This document shows positions 49,907-61,820 of a DNA stretch of 64,000 nucleotides, in pieces (position 1 is the stretch's first letter; each line of letters starts with the position of its first letter). A program made the position numbers and the translations under genes. This DNA is from Pezizomycotina sp. ARF18. Its lineage: Eukaryota > Ascomycota. The stretch spans positions 86,534 to 150,533 of the forward strand of contig AZLU01000095.1 in the NCBI GenBank assembly GCA_002224055.1, given 5' to 3'. The notes below the pieces were generated by a model. The model did not search any database. It was not told the DNA's origin and worked only from the letters and a program-made list of their open reading frames with translations.

Positions 49907-51125
49907 GCAGTTAATTTGGGTGTATAATATGAAGGAAGGAAGTACGGGGGCCTAAATGAGCGAATACCAGAGGTTTTTATCTCATATCATCTCACTTTTT
50001 TATATACGGTTTCAACGCGAGCGCAAATAATATGTCCATATGAAAGAGCGCGGAGGATCATCTTTCTCTCTTTCTTTCTTTCTTTTTTTTTTTTTTTCTT
50101 TTCCGTGCTTTTCGTTGCGATGTCGGCTAAATCGTCCCTGTTCCCTTTTAATGGGACAATGTCGCTCTTTGTGGTAAATCCGGGGTCCACCAAAAAAAAA
50201 AGAATCGACGTCATTTCCTGTCCTGTCAAAAACGCAATTTTTTTGCCTATCGCCAAGTTTTGTCCCAAAAGTGAATTTCTTATCGATAGTAGCGATGCTT
50301 CCACTGAGGATGATATACTAGTACTAAGTAGTGATAATGCTTGTGCTGAGTAAAAAAGTTAAAATAGCTCCACTTTCTACCAGTAGGTGGTATATGAATC
50401 ATAGAAACAGTTATTGGTCTGAATTCCCTGGTCCTTGTCGTCGTCTGCTGCAAATTATCGATATATCGGGCAGCAGTTAAGTATGTAGTGTACTTAGTAT
50501 GTCATCATTTTCGCGCAAGACTATAATTACTTTTCGGCAACTTCTTAATTCCGGCCGATTCCTGCGAACCCCTCCACCGCTGTATTGAACACTTAAGTAC
50601 TTCTTCCTTAGTATTATTAGTAGGTGCTTATTGCTGTATTATTTGGAAACAAAAACTTGTCTCCTTTTTTATCTTTCTTTTATCTCTCCTTCGATTAGGG
50701 GTTTTACATCTAGCTAGCCGACATTAACATCGTCGACGTTCGCTATCAATCCGTATTAGACATCAGACGTATTTCAAACGCATCTTTCAATAGGTAAGCA
50801 TTTCTCCACCGTTCTCGATTGCGTTCCATACTAGTTGGAGCGCAGTTACAGGCATTCCATTTCCGCTCTGCCATCCATGTCCGCAGCCAATTCCTTTCGT
50901 GGTGTTGTCTTAAACCCCTCGAGGAGAGAAGCAATTGCGGTTCAACGCAAGGATAACATGAGCTAAGGAGATTGGGCCTTTCTCTTTGTGCCCGGGTGTT
51001 GGATTTTCGTACTTGCACTTGTATTTCGAGAGAGAAATGTTTCCATCGATTGCTAATTTAACCTTCATATTTTCCCATTTCCTGAAACATTGGGCCATTG
51101 GGTTACAGCAAGAACGGAAAAGACG
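49907..51125. other. Intergenic region upstream of the phosphate carrier
   Basis: About 1.2 kb with T/TTTC-rich DNA at 50060-50100 and no gene that I can support. ORFs overlapping 50746-51260 on the minus strand are shadows or chance frames. Confidence 0.35.
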
Positions 51126-52912
51126 ATGTCGTCCGACAAAAATCAAACAAATTCTTTGGCGACGGCGGCGAAGGCGGCAGTCCCAAAGAAGCTCGAACTC
51201 TATTCCCCGCATACTACGGCTTGTGCATGTTAGGCGGTGCACTTGGTGAGTTGAAAACAAGAAAGACTTGATCTGAAATTCCTTTCCGCATCAGGTTCAA
51301 TTGACTACCAGTTGCTCAAATATTGAATCGGTGCTGACTGAAGGTTGCGTTTTCCCTCAAACTAGCTTGTGGACCGACTCGTAAGTCACTTTCAATACCA
51401 TACTTTTTCACGCGTATTGTGCTCCGTCCGGCTAGCGCGCTATTCAAGGCGGCAGAATCGGATAGAAGCAAATCGCTGGAGAGAACATGAAGTTTGAAAA
51501 AAAGACAATATATATCAATTGACGCTATGGAAGCTTAACTCGAGCTTGCAATTTTTCCAGATGCGCTTGTCACGCCTCTTGATCTCGTGAAATGCCGACG
51601 CCAGGTCGACGCAAAAATTTACTCCAGCAATCTGCAAGGATGGAGAACAATCTATAAGGGCTCTGGAATACCCGGGGTGTTCTTCGGTTGGGGCCAACGT
51701 TAGTTGTAAGTAAATTTACTTCTGCTTTTAGCTGGCTATTCCTTTGGAACATTTCTTGGAGTTCAGGCTGACAGAACAAATTTGAAATAAAGGGTTACGC
51801 CGCTCAAGGAATTGGTAAGACACTCTGTGCTTCTCTCGGTGTTCTCTGCCTGTTTCGTATAAATTGACCTTATTTGGAAAACGTATAGGAAAATACGGAG
51901 GTATGAGATGTTCAAGCACTTGTACCAGACGCAATTCCCCAACACCAATATCAACATCGTTTACCTCGGTGCATCCGCATCAGCCGAATCTTTGCAGATA
52001 TTCTCCTCTGTCCGTTTGAAGCCGTTAAGTGCGGATGCAGACTACTTTGCCGCCGTTCGCTCCGAATATGAGGGTTGGGTTGTCCAAGATCATAAAGGAG
52101 GAAGGGTCAGCGGATTGTATAAAGTATGGCAACCTTTCCTGCTCAGCATTCAAAAGCACTATCTAACGCTTGGATGAATTAAAGGGCATATATCCGCTCT
52201 GGGGCAGGTAAGCTAAATAAATTTTCAAGATCGATATAAATTAGCTCTTTCGAAAAATTCAAATTGCTAACTGACATGTCGATTTCCAGACAAATCCTTG
52301 TACGTGCCATACTTACCATGATCGTTAAACTATTTCCTTCGTCCGGAAAATTTAGTGGTGTTACTAAACTAAATTCCCTTTTTGACAGACACCATGATCA
52401 AGTTCTCCACCTTTGAAAACATTGTCAAGATGATCTACAAGCAGCTGCCGAGAGGAAGGAAGAATACGGTCCTATCGCTCAGACTGGTGTTTCCTTCGCT
52501 GGAGGTTATCTCGCCGGTATTCTGCGCCGTTGGTTCTCACCCTGCGATGTCATGGTCAGCAAGATTAACGCTGAGAGAAAGGGTAAGTAGTCAACGATTC
52601 AATCTGTTAAGGGATGCGTGAGAAAAGAAAGCTTATGAGCTAACCATACAATCACAATTTTTGACAGCCGGCGAGGGATTTGGTGCTTGTATGAGCAGAA
52701 TATACGGCAGGATCGGCTTTGGTGGCCTATGGAACGGTCTCACCGTGAGAATCTTCATGGTCGGCACTTTGACGGGTCTCCAATGGCTCATTTATGATAC
52801 CTTCAAGGTGTTCTGTGGTGTAAGTAGGCTGCTCATTATTATTTACTTGTTCTCGCTCTGATGTTCATGGACTAATATTTCTTGAACAGTTCCCAACTAC
52901 TGGTGACATTAA
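51126..52912 (+). CDS. MIR1: Mitochondrial phosphate carrier (SLC25 family)
   Basis: This inner-membrane carrier imports phosphate with a proton for ATP synthesis. The start at 51126 ([20 protein letters not shown]) leads into [18 protein letters not shown]. The three carrier repeats carry their signatures: [19 protein letters not shown] (about 51575-51630), a second repeat with [20 protein letters not shown] (about 51985-52030), and a third with [20 protein letters not shown] (about 52520-52580). Other family blocks are [59 protein letters not shown] (about 52388-52445) and [20 protein letters not shown]. Restoring one G near 52903 gives the usual PTTGGH end with TAA at 52910. Introns are short. 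At least five single-base losses, all in short runs, break the frame (for example near 51213 and 51698). The family is certain; Mir1 rather than Pic2 is inferred from similarity. Confidence 0.92.
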
Positions 52913-54660
52913 GCATTGCGCTTCTCCCCTCTCCTCGTTCGTCTTTTTTTTTCTTTTTCCTTTTTTTTTTCCCCTTTATTACTTTTTATGCTGTTTCTTC
53001 TCTCTCGACTTTCGCCAAACGTGGTGTTATCAATACATCCACAAAAAGGTTTATTGATCCAAAAAATCCTCTCGATTCTTTTTGTATTCAAATGGTGTTT
53101 TCTGCTTTATTTTCTTGGTTATCAAAAATGTCGTCCGTTTACGACGATAAAAGACCGTCTCTTTCGCCCAATCTCTGTCGGCTCTGAATCAAAGTATTAT
53201 TATAGAAAAAAATCTCCTCTTTTTATACTGAATGTGAATGCCTATTAACGTTAGAAATTTGCCCATTACTGAACCATGATAATAAAATACGGGCGGTCCA
53301 TGATCTTCTGGACATGTATTGAGCGAACCGAAATCGCTACTCGTAACAATTGCAGAAAACGGTAACAATAACATAACAATACAACGATAAAGATACTTAA
53401 AATATAGAAAATCATTACAGAAGTAATTTTGCCGGCCGAGACAGGCAGACCGCTTGGAGTCTGGAAATTTGCATGCGCATGCATATCTCACTCTCGATAC
53501 CTTTTTTTTTCTCTTATAAACGCGTATTGCACCTCTATATCAACCTTGTCAAACAAAGCTCCAGGCGTATATATACAGAGAATATATATATATATTCCTA
53601 TATATATGGAGATATACTTATTTATTAGCGTCTTAGGTACAACCTCGGGTACTCATTTGTAGAGGTCAGCGTTCTAGATTCCCTCCGAGCATGTAGGGTC
53701 AGGTCCCTAACGCCATGTCGTCTGTCGTCGAGGGGGTTTCAAGCTTTCAAAAAAAAAAATACCCTAAAAATTATATAAATATATCCGGGTACCTTCATCA
53801 GAATGAGGCAATTGACAGGAGAAGAGGTTCCCGTCGGCATTGGTGTTGAATAAATAAGTATCGAATAATAATCAATTCTCGGAGCCTTTTTGTAGGAGGA
53901 ATATTTCGAATTTTGAAGTATATTCATATTTATTTATGCTCTCGCAGAGGGTAAAATGGAAGTAAGGCAAGTAAGCGAAGCGAAAAAAAAAAAAAATGGG
54001 GGGTGGTGTGGGCGGGACCGGCTTCGTTACGAGCTGTGGTGGTGTGGGAGGTGACAAAAGGGCAAAAAACGCGAATATAAAAATATTTGGTCCGACATCT
54101 CGGTCAATATTTATTCATTCTTCAACTTTCTGCTTTGATTCCTCCCTTTATTACTATAAATCTACTAAAATATATTATTTCTGCTACTTCAAACACAACT
54201 GCATATACTGTACATACATTACAAAGCTCATCGCGGTTTGCAGTTCCACATTTGATAGGTTCGGAGGTGTTGCTTGTTCCAACATCTCCCTGCTTATATC
54301 TTCAGTTGGTATTATCAAACTTATGAGAAGATAAGTCTTGCCAAGTCAACAAATCCTAGAACAACTTAGAACTTCTCTAGCTAAGTTGCATACATATATG
54401 AGCTAACTGGACCAAAAGTACTAAAACTACTAAAAGCACCGTGTATTACATGCAGATTTTTTTTTTTTTTTTTTTTCGAAGAATGACATGCGGCACCGAT
54501 TTTTGGAGCTCTCTGGATTCCTTTCTCCACTAGGATTTTATAACCTACGTACGTAAATATTCCACCACGCATTCCAAAAAGCGCCCACAATTATTATCCA
54601 CTTGGGACCCACACAAAACACCTCCAATTCCAATTCTCTCTTTTCTTCTTTTGTTTCCTT

Positions 54661-54662
<2 letters not shown>

Positions 54663-54696
<34 letters not shown>
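54663..54696. repeat. T34 homopolymer
   Basis: An uninterrupted run of 34 T in intergenic DNA. It is one of about ten A/T runs longer than 20 bases in the window. Confidence 0.95.
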
Positions 54697-54697
<1 letters not shown>

Positions 54698-56628
54698 TTG
54701 TTCTGAAAGGCGAACTACTTTACAACTGCATGTATGCAAATCCTCATGTGTTGCTGCATGGCCAGGCACCTCGAGGTACGATTGGCTAAACAGAAATTCT
54801 CGTGTATTGTACCTGCTGTCCTCCGTGGGGACTGTGCGCAATAAAACAGCAATACTTGGACTTATCAACTCTTGAAAAAATAAAAAAGGGCCAGAAGGGG
54901 AAAAATGCGAACAGGCGCAATTCCCCTTCCTTTCCTCTTTTTTTTTTCCATTTCGCTTTTTTTTCCCTTCGTTATAGTGAGAGAAGAGAACAAAAAGGGA
55001 CCCGTGCTATTTGCTAACACAATTCCAGCTGAAATCTTTCATATGTCCGGTACCTTAAAAAAAAATGAACTTCCCACTAGGCAGAGTGGAGATTCTTCTT
55101 TGGCAATCAGGACTTGTGCCTAGGTCTGAAGACGATTCTTAAAGCCGGTTCCAGACTAATATTCCCCGCAGCCAATCCTTGTACCTTGCGCTACATCTCG
55201 AAAAAAAAAAAAAAAAAAAAAAAAGATGGGGCGACGATGACGCTCATGTCGAAGAAAAGAAGGGCTTTTCTGTTCCATCTGCACCCCTCAATACGTGAAA
55301 AAAAAAAAAAAAAAAAAATCCACGAGGATCTTTAAAGTACTCCTTTCGGTCTCCTTGCTTGTCGTGCTTGTCCCTCACGAACTCTCCAGGTCCGAATGAA
55401 CCTTTATTATTATTATTATTATTATTTTTAAAAAAAGAAAAAAATTTTGTGAAGTCTTTACTATTATTCCTTCTTAGATCAATCTATAACTTGTGGCAAT
55501 TCAATTCTACCGTGGTTGAAGGTCAACGGGAACGCGGAAGATGATGGGAACAGCTGAGGACTGCTCCTCTGATCTGAAAGCCCCCGACTTTCGAAAGTCC
55601 TCCGTCATTTCATAACAGAAAAAAGGCGTATATATATGCATTTGCTGCTGTTTGATACAAAGCAAGTAAGCAGAGTTTCCCTGAAATGTTCTTTCCGCCC
55701 TGGAAGAAAAAAAAAGATGGAAGAAAGTGAAAGAAAAAAAGGTGAGAAAGGCTCCCCCTCTCTTGCTGCAGGTTCGGCGGACGCTGTCCACTATTTTTCT
55801 TTTCTTTTTTTTTTTTACTTTCTCCCCTTCCTCGTCTTGACAAAACACCAATAGAGCTTAGCTACAAAGCTGCCTCGAACGCAAAGGTATATAACTGTTG
55901 TCTGCGACCCTTTTTCCTTGTTTTTTTTTTTTTTTTATCTTATTCTATTACTTATTTTATTTTATTGTTTTTTTTTAAAAAATACAATTTTCTCTACAGT
56001 CTAATTGTTTTTTTTTTTTTTTTTTTTGCGGATCTGATAAAAACGGAAAATAATTCTTATATATATATTATTATATACGTTAACGAACGCAACCGTTTCC
56101 AAACAGTACCCCTCACGAAATCCTGGTCCCCCTTCCATTCCTACCTTGCTTTCCTAACAACTCTTAGAAACTATAAGCCTCTACCAATTTTATTATACTG
56201 TATATCACATAATAGTCTTCCTAAGTAAGTACTATATATACCATTTCAATAATATTTGCTGCCAATTTAGCTTTGAAATTGCTAGAAGGGGAAAAAAAAA
56301 AACCAAAAAAAAGGCTGGATATTCGATATATTCGATTTCTTCAAGGCAGAAAAAATAATAAGAAAATCAGGAGCATTTCTTTGCCCTGCACTTCCAAAAA
56401 AAAAAAAAAAAAAAACTCTCAGGAACACCCCAACACCAGTTTTACACATATGCGCAGACACACCTGTACACCATGTAACCCCCACACATCGCAAAGAATT
56501 ATATGTGAGCTGTCAAAGCGTTTTTTCTTAATCTTATTATTGCTTTCTATTTATTGATTTCCTTTCTTGCCTTAAAATAGAAAGCTTTTTTTTGTCTATG
56601 AGCTCGAAGACTTTGCCTCTAATATAAC

Positions 56629-56629
<1 letters not shown>

Positions 56630-56664
<35 letters not shown>

Positions 56665-56665
56665 T
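56630..56665. repeat. TTTC tetranucleotide array
   Basis: About nine TTTC units, located about 300 bases upstream of the likely start of the epimerase-like gene. Confidence 0.9.
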
Positions 56666-56943
56666 TTATTTCTAATAATAAAAAAAAAGAAACTTAGCAG
56701 GTTTAGCATATTTTCGAATTCGCTGTTTGAATATCTCCTAGAGTCGTCTCCAGAAGCCCCGTAGAACGATTAAAGCTCAGCGTTACAATACTCGCATCCA
56801 GGCCCTCTTTATTGTTCCTCGAGCTTAACTCTTTTAAAACAATCGTCACAAGAGATTTGTCGTATATTTCATTGCTGAGGCCCTACCAGCTCCTACGGCG
56901 AATAGCGATTTGTGCAGCCGATACCAGGGCATATTTACGAGCA

Positions 56944-58827
56944 ATGGCGTCGAAACCTTCGGTAATTGATCATTGGTGGCTTAGGTATGTAAAAATCCCC
57001 TCTATTTTACTTATTTAACGCCTTCTTCTTACTGGTACCAACTTGGGCATATATGAACCTGTTGGGTTTTATTCAGTCTCGTTCTAAATATGGGCGTACC
57101 CTTGGTTGTATATATATTTCGGGACACAAATGTTGTGCAAGAAACGCGACTTCATATTCCATTTTCTCTCCCATGTTAGGCTTTTTTTTCCCGTGTGCAC
57201 AGAATATCATTGATAAGATATCGGAGTGGTATCTCAACGCCTTCTGCAACATCTATATATATAAACCCCTTAACCTTGCAAATCGTTTCCTATACTGTTA
57301 TTTCCAAGCTCGTGTCATTACCGCCAATCTATTGTGCATCTTAGTTTGACTTGTGCCTTTTTCCTTTATACAAATTAATCCAAGAAGTTAAAGAAAAGAA
57401 AGGGGATACATTAAGACCTTACCTCAGGATATTGACAACCTGTTGGGGAAACCGAATAGGCTATATTGGCAGATGGCTGGCCCTTTACTTGTACGAAAAC
57501 AAATTAGCGTCCGAGTTCGGATAGTAGACAAGCAACTGCCTGCTCTGGCCTGGTTGCCTCCAGAGATGGAGGACGCTTGCAAGAACTTTGTTCAAGCCGA
57601 TATGTCGCGAGAACGTAAGTGCCATAGCTCTAGACTTCGCTCTGTAGTGTCTTCCAGAGCGCTTACGGAATATCTTTCTTTCAGATTCTGCCGAAAAAGT
57701 ATTCAATAGGAGGACGGGTCAACGTGGGATTACGTGTTCAACTGTGGTGGAGAAACGCGATATTCACAAGAGGAGGAAGTGTACAAGCAGAGGACCTACC
57801 AACTCGCGATCACAGCCGGGAAGGAAGCCGCCAAACGTGGAGTCAAAGTGTTGTGGGAGCTCAGCGACAGCCGCGTATACAAATCATCTAGCAAACCTAG
57901 CAAGGAAACGGACACTCCTCACCCGTGCTCGCCCTTGCAAAGTACAAACTGCTCGCGGAAGAAGACCTTAAAAGAATCCCTGGGTAGGTTTTCCTTGGTA
58001 GCCGGATGTTGCAAAATTAAAGCTCTTTGAAGTTGGCTATGTGCTTTTGTTTTGGGGTCTGACAGTTAGTTTTCTTCATGATTCAGGTTAAATTTGGTGA
58101 TCCTACGCTTCCTAATGTTTACGGGCGATACTCTACCAAGTATGTATCTACGATACTGTGTAACGCCAGAGTTATCAGGAGATCGACGAGCCTATGAAAC
58201 TGCTGTGGACAAAGGATTTGAGAATCCATTACACTTCACATTGACGACACTGTTCGCAGTCTATGGCACGCAGCCGAATGGTATACGAATGGGAAGCAGG
58301 GATGGGATAGCTCCTGGGGCGAAATTCCGCTGTTCAATGTTGTTGATGAAGGCGATACTTGTACGTTACCCGCCGGAAAATATGCCCCTCTTGCCGTTTA
58401 TATCATTACTCTGCTCCGTCGGTTCTCTTATGCACATCTTACATACGATCGCTTCCCGGGCGTCACAACTGCATCTACTAATTTTCTGTATCAAAATAGC
58501 CAGGGATGATTGTCGATTTGATCGCCGATATTTTCAAGATCGAGACGGGCTTCGTCGGCTCTACCTGTCGCAATTTGCAAAGAGCGATCTTCCAGGCGTT
58601 GCAGAAGAGGCTAACAAGGAGTACTTAATCTCTGGGCCGCGTTGCTTGAGAAGCACGGCATTACCCGTCCCGGGCCTATCAATCCTTTCCTCGAGGTTGA
58701 GCTGTTGCAAGATGCGGACTCCGCCATTGACGGTTCGAGATTCAAAAACGTTACTGGCTTCAAAATCAACGTTCCAAAATTGACGAAGGAGATCATACTC
58801 GAAACATTGAAACCTACAAGAAGATGA
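56944..58827 (+). CDS. NAD-dependent epimerase/dehydratase-family (Rossmann) protein
   Basis: This is an extended short-chain dehydrogenase or NAD-binding epimerase; the substrate cannot be told. The clearest N-terminal part is RIGYIGRWLALYLYENKLAS followed by VDKQLPALAWLPPEMEDACK (57440-57600), the glycine-rich loop and second beta strand. DYVFNCGGETRYSQEEEVYK and AITAGKEAAKRGVKVLWELS with DSRVYKSSSKPSKE follow (57720-57900); the YK-containing part resembles the region near the SDR active site but is not a plain YxxxK. Next are LAKYKLLAEEDLKRIPG (about 57930), WTKDLRIHTVHVDDT (about 58205-58240), AEWYTNGKQGWDSSWGEIPL (about 58275-58330), FNVVDEGDTC and PGPINPFLEVELLQDADSAI (about 58650-58720). 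The stop is at 58827, or near 58907 if a frame jump gives IETYKKMK. The ATG at 56944 (MASKPSVIDHWWLR with a GTATGT donor) is a tentative start that requires a long first intron. Confidence 0.68.
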
Positions 58828-58907
58828 AATGTGGCCAGCCGGTGATGGCAATAATAAGAGGGAAATGGGGAGAAATAGAATGCTCGACCAAAGAAAAAAA
58901 AGCTTAA

Positions 58908-59877
58908 AATATACCTACGAATCAAAAGAAATATTTAATACCATTTGATCCATATTCTTCAAGACCTTCAGAGGGATTTTAATTTTCTTCAATTTTCTAA
59001 TTTTCGCGATACTATACACCCCATCTATATATCTATATATCTATATATCTATATCTCTATATATATATATATAATTTTTGAGGACTCGAAAGAAAAAGAG
59101 CAAATAATTTTGGATATCTGAAATACGGAATTGAAAATACCTCTCCTACTGACAGCTATTTTAGTAGTATTCAAGCGAAAAGTGACCCTTTTCTATTTAT
59201 AATAATAAAGCTCGATTAAGATGTACCTAATCCAAGCATACGCATATTCTTTTTTTTACAGACGACAAGAGAATCCCCGCTGGAATACAGATATCTATCC
59301 GAGATTGGCTGTTACTAAGCTGGATAGTACTGTTATAATGTACAGCAGCTGACCTACGACAATTTTGCCGCTACTCACAGACAGACTTATGAGCATATCC
59401 CTTAAAAGAGATCCTAAATGCATAGGACATTTCTTGAGCAACCTCAGATGTAGAGGTTAATGATGTATATTTTATGCGGTATATAGAAGACATTTTTGTT
59501 TTTCCCCTTCCTTTTTTTATAACAATCCTTAAGGAATTACAAGCAGAGCGGCTAATGGCTAAGAGTAATATATAAGCTTTCGATTAAAGATGGTGACCGG
59601 GAGGAGATATGAGCGTGAGCCATTAATAAGAAAAATGAGTTACCATAGCCATGTTGAGAATGGGAGAAAAGAAAATATGGACGGAAAATGACGATTGCCA
59701 CATTAACGTAAACAAGGGGGAAAAAATGGTCAAACAGAAAAAGAACTCCGTAAGAAAAAAAAATAATGAATATGATGTGAGAGAAGAAAAAGAGAATATA
59801 AATTCTAATAAAACACCGATTCAAGCTTCTGTTTCCTCCACCGGCGCACGACGATCATTCTGTTGCTGACCGTCTAC
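58908..59877. other. Convergent intergenic region, epimerase-like / eS26
   Basis: Contains a TATATC/TATATA array at 59023-59072 and A/T-rich DNA. No coding segment is supported. Confidence 0.45.
59023..59072. repeat. TATATC/TATATA hexanucleotide-type array
   Basis: Tandem CTATATAT units that degrade into plain TA repeats, just downstream of the epimerase-like gene. Confidence 0.88.
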
Positions 59878-60618
59878 CTAAGATGGGCCGGTCTTGGTGC
59901 CAGCCTGGTTTGGTGTCAGCTTCTTGCCGTCCTTGTTGTACCGACACGCGGCGGCGGCGCACGGTTGCGGCGACCCTCTCGAGAACGGACACTATAATTC
60001 CAACGAATGTCAGTTGATTTGAAAAACCAGAAACGATATGCCCTCTCCACGGGCTTTCCTTCCAAAAGGGTGCCATACGAACGATCTTGCCGTGGATGGC
60101 GCACGAGACGCAGTACTGGAGCTTCAGGTACATCTTGGGGATGGCGTATTCGCGGGAGTCGCGGGAGGTAGCATCGGTGAAGACCGAGGCCTCCGTTATA
60201 TCACCTGTAACAAAGTCGGTCCTAGTGTAAGTAGAAGTGGAAAAGAATTGTCGGTTTGCCTGAATGAAAGAGTCGTTGGAAAAAAAAACGTACGAATAGC
60301 GGCGATTCTACCATGTTCCTGATGGTGAATCTCTTGATGGCCTTGTCCTTGGGGGTGCAACGGAGCAGTTGGAGCAGCGGATCGGCTTGCGTGGCGCGAC
60401 CATTCTTGTTCGTCCACTATAAAGAGGTTGTCGGTATTGCCTCTTGTTGAATGACCCATCTCAAAATTCCCCTGCTCAACTACATCCCAACAGCATAAAA
60501 TATCCCATCTCTTCCAATGGTCGACCCTACAGCAGTTTCGCAAGTACATAGCCATTGTGTCGATATGAGATGGGAAAAAAACGGTTGTCCTTACTTGGCA
60601 GCTCTCTTCCTTGACCAT
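59878..60618 (-). CDS. RPS26: 40S ribosomal protein S26 (eS26)
   Basis: eS26 is a zinc-binding small-subunit protein at the mRNA exit channel. Exon 1 begins at 60618; after correcting one extra G it reads MVKKRAA and splices at GTAAGG. Exon 2 continues [19 protein letters not shown] with [18 protein letters not shown] (about 60300-60412). The first CxxC of the zinc site is in CSNC. Exon 3 is [14 protein letters not shown] and [20 protein letters not shown] (about 60080-60200), with the second pair in CVSC. Exon 4 is [15 protein letters not shown] followed by [20 protein letters not shown], with the stop at 59878. Three introns are visible. Exon 2 alone needs about five restored bases, so as written it cannot encode the protein although the gene is essential in yeast. 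Confidence 0.95.
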
Positions 60619-61587
60619 TTGAATGTATGTGAACTGCGATCTCGGAATTAGAACCTTCGAATCAATAGTGGATAATATGCTTTCGAGTAAAAAGAGAACT
60701 CTCTGGGTTCCGGTAAGGGGATATGATTTCGATTATCGTATCTTTACTTTTAGTGTTTCGTAGAAGAAGGATGCGAGTTTGGTGTCTATTTTTGTTTGTT
60801 GTTCAAAATTGTCGATTCGCGAGGAGTTGGCTAGAAGCTCAACATTCGATATTATTTTCTGGCACTGTACTTACAGCCGGGGGTTTCCTTTTTTTTTTTT
60901 TTCTTGACTTTTAATTTGTGAGGGCAGTTGCCCTAATTAGTCACAGATTAGTAATCAGCAACTTTTTACTTTTTTTTTTATTTTATTTTTATTTTTATTT
61001 CTTTTAATTTTAATTTTAATTTTTTTTTTTTTTTGGCGCTGCAGCTCGCTCGCTGCTCAAGGCGAGCAAGACAAACCCGATTCGGGGAGCTTTTTAATTT
61101 ATTATTAAGATCTTCTCCTATTAGTAATTTGTTATCACTATTTACGAGAAGCGCCGACGAATCAGAAAGGCTTCCTATATATTTTTTTTCCCCTTCCCAT
61201 TTTACTTTTCTTGCTTTTCTTTTTTTTCTCTCTCGTTCCTTTTTAGATCGTCCGTCCTTTTTTTATAATTGACGACAACACTATCAGTCCTCCTTCTTTA
61301 CTTGGTAGTCTCCTTCACGTTTTCTTCATCTCGCTACTCCGTATCGACTCAGCCTAAGCTATTTAACGTGTTCATATTCTTTCCTTTTTTATCGTTTGCT
61401 CCGCAGATCTTCTATATCTATTTCCCGTGCGATAACGAGCTCCTTGTTGTGGTGAAAAGAGGTACTTTGGAACAATAAAAAAAGTCCGCTTCGGGTTGGA
61501 TCTTATCGCAAATGTAACTCGCCACGCAAGAGCATAATTGTCAGACAGCACACCCGTAAAAAAGAAACTCTGTGAGACAACACCATC
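60619..61587. promoter_or_regulatory. Divergent promoter region RPS26 / CBS-PB1 gene
   Basis: About 1 kb between head-to-head starts. It contains T-rich and TTTTA-rich tracts (60890-60902, 60965-61034) and a small inverted repeat, TGCTC-AAGGC-GAGCA, at about 61054-61068. Which element drives which gene cannot be told from the sequence. Confidence 0.35.
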
Positions 61588-61776
61588 ATGTCGAGACAAC
61601 GGAAGTTACAGGGGACCGTGGGGCGGTTCAAGAAGCAGCGTCGCAGCTTAACGCAACCTACTGGAGCTCCAAGGAATCTGATATGGGTTCGAATGTTACG
61701 GATAGTCAAAACGACAGTCTAAACCGGGACGAGGTAAAGTCCTGTTATTATCGTTATTACCCCCAATTCAGACCTG

Positions 61777-61820
<44 letters not shown>

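Larger units (their letters stand above)
52913..56943. other. 4 kb A/T-rich intergenic region with many homopolymers
   Basis: No gene recognised. It holds T strings near 52945-52970, TA repeats at 53580-53600, T tracts at about 54455-54475 and 54663-54696, A tracts at 55201-55224 and 55298-55318, a TTA microsatellite at about 55403-55428, T runs at about 55920-56028 and a TTTC array at 56630-56665. The small ORFs are dominated by Phe/Lys/Leu runs and are unconvincing. Confidence 0.45.
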